This document shows, piece by piece, positions 12,140 through 64,000 of a DNA stretch of 64,000 bases. Position 1 is the first letter of the stretch. Each line of letters opens with the position of its first letter. Made by a program: the position numbers and the translations under genes. A model generated the notes under the pieces. That model was not told where the DNA came from. It saw only the letters and a program-made list of their open reading frames with translations, and ran no database searches. This DNA is from Bostrychus sinensis (taxonomy: Eukaryota; Chordata; Actinopteri; Gobiiformes; Eleotridae), in the NCBI GenBank assembly GCA_020698575.1, contig CM036242.1:21276624-21340623 (forward strand), read 5' to 3'.

Positions 12140-12924
12140 TTTATAGACATTCATTTTGCTGGCATGTGTTATATTAAAGCATCTTAAGTCAGTTCAGCTA
12201 TTGTGAGAGGAACACTGGGAATAGTCATAAAAATACACAACAAATACTTTTTCACACTACGGGAATTGTTTCAAATGAAAAAAAGACATGTATAGAAATT
12301 TTCAAATCTAAAAACTTAAATGGCTTGACCTGCACTTCCCTGCATCAACACTGCATTACATTTCCATATTTATTTCAAAACAAGTTAAGTTGATAACAAG
12401 GGGATTTATTTCTTACTGGCAAGATTATTTAAATTGCACAAAGCCAGTTCCAGTGACTTTGGAACTTAACATGTGTTATGTTAAATGCACAAACTTGAAC
12501 TTTACATTCTTTAGTTTTTTTTTTTTTTTTTTTTTTTTTTTGGGGGGGGGGGGGTACTATTCCTTATGGCATACACAGCAGGATTATGCATAACATGTAT
12601 TATGAAATGTATGGAGAAAAACAAGTTGGTCTGCATATTACCACTCAGATTTGTAGTCCCTCTAACTTGCCCAAACTGAAACAATTAGAGCTACTGCAGT
12701 GAATAAAGTGTCCCCTCATGGAGTGAGTAAATGGTAGCATAGGTACATAATCATGGTCCAAACACAAACACATGACAAATTTTGTAAATCATTGCTTATA
12801 TGGAAATAATGTATTCTGCTCTTTCAATTATTATATAAACAGACTGTGAGGAGAGAAAAAAATGAAAGAATGCACACAAAACCCCAGTAAAGACAGCAAA
12901 ATGTCTCTCAAAAACTCAGCCACA
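11906..12924. other. Intergenic; homopolymer tracts
   Basis: T runs at 12104-12136 and 12516-12540, the second followed by a G run (12541-12554). Nothing coding was seen. Confidence 0.6.
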
Positions 12925-12934
12925 GGGCATTTCA

Positions 12935-13095
12935 AGGGATTTAAATGTACGGTGCCAGTCCAAAGCCTAGATAAAATGAAGAGGGTTGCATCAAGATGGG
13001 CATCCAGCATAAAACCTATGCCCAAATAAAGAGGCAGATGATTTGCCATGGCAACCCTTAAAGGGTTCCATTCGGCCTTAAAGTCCGAATGGAAA
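12935..13095 (+). repeat. LINE 3'-tail-like repeat, second copy
   Basis: GTGCCAGTCCAAAGCCTAGA, then AGAGGGTTGCATCAAGATGG and GCATCCAGCATAAAACCTAT, followed by AACCCTTAAAGGG. Same family as 11770-11905. The minus-strand ORF over it is an artefact of the repeat. Confidence 0.6.
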
Positions 13096-13149
13096 GAAAA
13101 ACATAATTTGTCCCAAAGCTCAACAGAATCATATACAACCAGTCAACAG

Positions 13150-13155
13150 TTTATT
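13150..13155 (-). terminator. Candidate polyadenylation signal AATAAA
   Basis: A minus-strand AATAAA about 1.2 kb beyond the stop codon, with GT-rich sequence within 30 nt downstream. It is the best local candidate for the end of the MDGA transcript. AATAAA is common in AT-rich DNA, so this is tentative. Confidence 0.3.
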
Positions 13156-14357
13156 GTAGATATATGTAATGGTTAACTATATATATGCTGATGTACAAAG
13201 ACAGACAGACATTTGATTGTAAAAATTAAATGATGACATAAAATAAAAATGTATTGGCTCTTTACTCCCTTCATGACATTCAGTAGCAGAAATGATTTGA
13301 TCTGAAATAAATACTGTTATCTATTTTTTTCATGCACTTAAAAATGATGGCATCCATTTGTGGTTGGCAAAGGAGAAGCTGAGGCATGTGCTGAGGTCTT
13401 ACTGTGATGTTATTGAGGAAAACAGAGTATTGTTTGTTGTTGTTGCGAAAGTGCACAATTCCCTATTTCTCTTTCATACATTAACATTTGTAACTCATTT
13501 GAATAGAAATCTAAAGCAACATATCAAAAAACATTGAATATGTCAAACCAATGTCACATAATAAGTAAGATGGAACTCAAAGGACCAGCAGAGGTTGTAT
13601 AAACATTGTGCTTTTTTAAATTCACTTAAAAGTCCTCCACTGTCCCAGTCGTGTTGTAGTTTAAACTCTGTTATATTTCATATATATATATATATAGGTA
13701 TATAGATAAATGTACACGTATATCCGCACTGAGGTTTGTCTCTTGTGGCAAGCAAAAAGTGGGCTTGGAGCACCCTTGCTTCCTTGTTTCCTCAAGTCAT
13801 TTTCTTTATTAATTCATTTGATCATCAGGTTCATTAAGTCTTCAAGTGGTTTCCAACAAAAACTGGGAAACTATATGTCCATGAAAAAGATTCCCAACGC
13901 TCCGGTTCACTCAGTTTATCCATTCCTTTAGTCCCTCAGGTCCATCATCATCTTTGGTAGAGTGTCCGACACATTGGTGTGTCTTTAGAAATGGACTTAA
14001 AATTTGGGTTTTGGGATAGGAAGTTGATGAATACAAGACAGTGTGCACATATGGAAGGTTAATAATGTGTTGGGAAAAGTGAGACAATGACATGGCTGAA
14101 GTGAATCTAATAGGGCTAATATGACACAATATGAAGTTCAACTGTCATAGATCATTAAGATGTTCACCTAAATACAGTAATATGTGCGTTTGAGAAAGAA
14201 GAGACAGAAAAGACAGAGACTTACTAAGTATGAGAGTGTGCTATGAGAGGACAGGAATGCATGAGGGACACAGAGGATAATATGAGGTGGAAGGAGGAAG
14301 CAGGGAAAGGTAGAGCAGAGAGTCCATGTCTATATTGTCAGCGCAGACTGGTGCTCA
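13150..14357 (-). other. Probable 3' UTR of the MDGA gene
   Basis: The sequence after the stop codon has no credible ORF. The first plausible polyadenylation region on the minus strand is an AATAAA at 13155-13150 followed by GT-rich DNA (TGTTGACTGGTTGTATATG). Another AATAAA at 13810-13805 lacks a GT-rich downstream element. The true end cannot be fixed without transcripts. Confidence 0.4.
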
Positions 14358-63601
<49,244 letters not shown>

Positions 63602-63674
63602 CTAAAGGAAGGACACACAGGAATTCACATGTAAACACAGAAGTACTCAAAGATACATAACAAGTAGTTTCCAT

Positions 63675-63925
63675 TATTCATTCATCTTTCTCTCATTACC
63701 CATTATAGGCTATAGTGTCTTCCAGCAACTATGAGCCTAAGGCGAGGCAGACCCTGGACAATCGCCAGTTAGTAACACACTGTGACAGACAGCAATTCGT
63801 TTTCACATTTACTCATTGGAGGCAATTAAAATTCACCCAATCACATAACATGTGCATGTCCTTGGACAGTGCTAGGAAGCGACGTTAACATGGGGAGGAC
63901 ATCCAAACTCCACTTAGAGAGAATT
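63675..63925 (-). mobile_element. Diverged SINE copy
   Basis: Minus-oriented member of the family at 8705: TCCAGCAACTATGAGCCTAA, GGCAGACCCTGGACAATCGC, CATGTGCATGTCCTTGGACA and AACATGGGGAGGACATCCAA on the plus strand. The tRNA-like head is missing. It lies just upstream of the Ig2 exon, in an intron that continues past the window. Confidence 0.65.
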
Positions 63926-64000
63926 TATTTTTTTCAATACAATACAGAGAAATAGTTTGGTCTTTTGGGCACAAATTCCACTACCCCTTGACCCAAATAG

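Noticed and set aside
12831..13049. Minus-strand ORF with a hydrophobic C-terminus as the MDGA GPI exon
   Set aside because: Most of it is the LINE-tail repeat, it lacks a fitting acceptor, and the 14358-14443 exon fits better in phase and position.

Overview
The window is vertebrate genomic DNA, most likely from a ray-finned (teleost) fish. It is AT-rich, intron-dominated, and full of fish-type repeats: Tc1-like and hAT DNA elements, tRNA-derived SINEs, Rex/L2- and RTE-type LINE pieces, and long microsatellites. Nothing bacterial (operons, CRISPR, rRNA) is present.

One multi-exon gene on the minus strand dominates. I reconstructed 13 coding exons between 63601 and 14358, all with GT/AG borders and matching phases. 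In transcript order they encode the end of Ig domain 2, Ig3, Ig4, Ig5, Ig6, a fibronectin-III-like domain on two exons, an 8-codon linker microexon, a MAM domain on four exons, and a short terminal exon ending in a GPI-attachment signal. This is the architecture of MDGA proteins (MAM domain-containing GPI anchor proteins 1 and 2), neuronal surface proteins that bind neuroligins and limit synapse formation. The exons carry 2,293 coding bases, one more than a whole number of codons. That extra base lies in the Ig4 exon. Without it the partial protein is 763 residues. The promoter, signal peptide, Ig1 and most of Ig2 lie beyond the right edge. The paralogue is not settled; a long loop in the MAM domain leans towards MDGA2.

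Layout: 1-4310 is a repeat nest (deleted Tc1-like element, TA tract, decayed non-LTR retrotransposon split by a solo LTR, GC-rich minisatellite). 4311-13150 is intergenic, with SINE, hAT and MITE copies and one unrecognised minus-strand ORF at 10676-10996. 13150-14357 is the probable 3' UTR. 14358-63601 is the gene. Its large introns hold most of the remaining repeats, including a broken Rex/L2-type LINE at 52975-54680, several MITEs, and a pair of near-identical segments of about 170 bp that may be a duplicated regulatory element. 63602-64000 is intron with a SINE fragment.

The main points for follow-up are the Ig4 frameshift, the 24-nt microexon, tandem splice donors 9 nt apart, a 153-nt intron without in-frame stops, the duplicated intronic element, and two nested insertions with readable target-site duplications. 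I did not find a wholly new kind of biological system.
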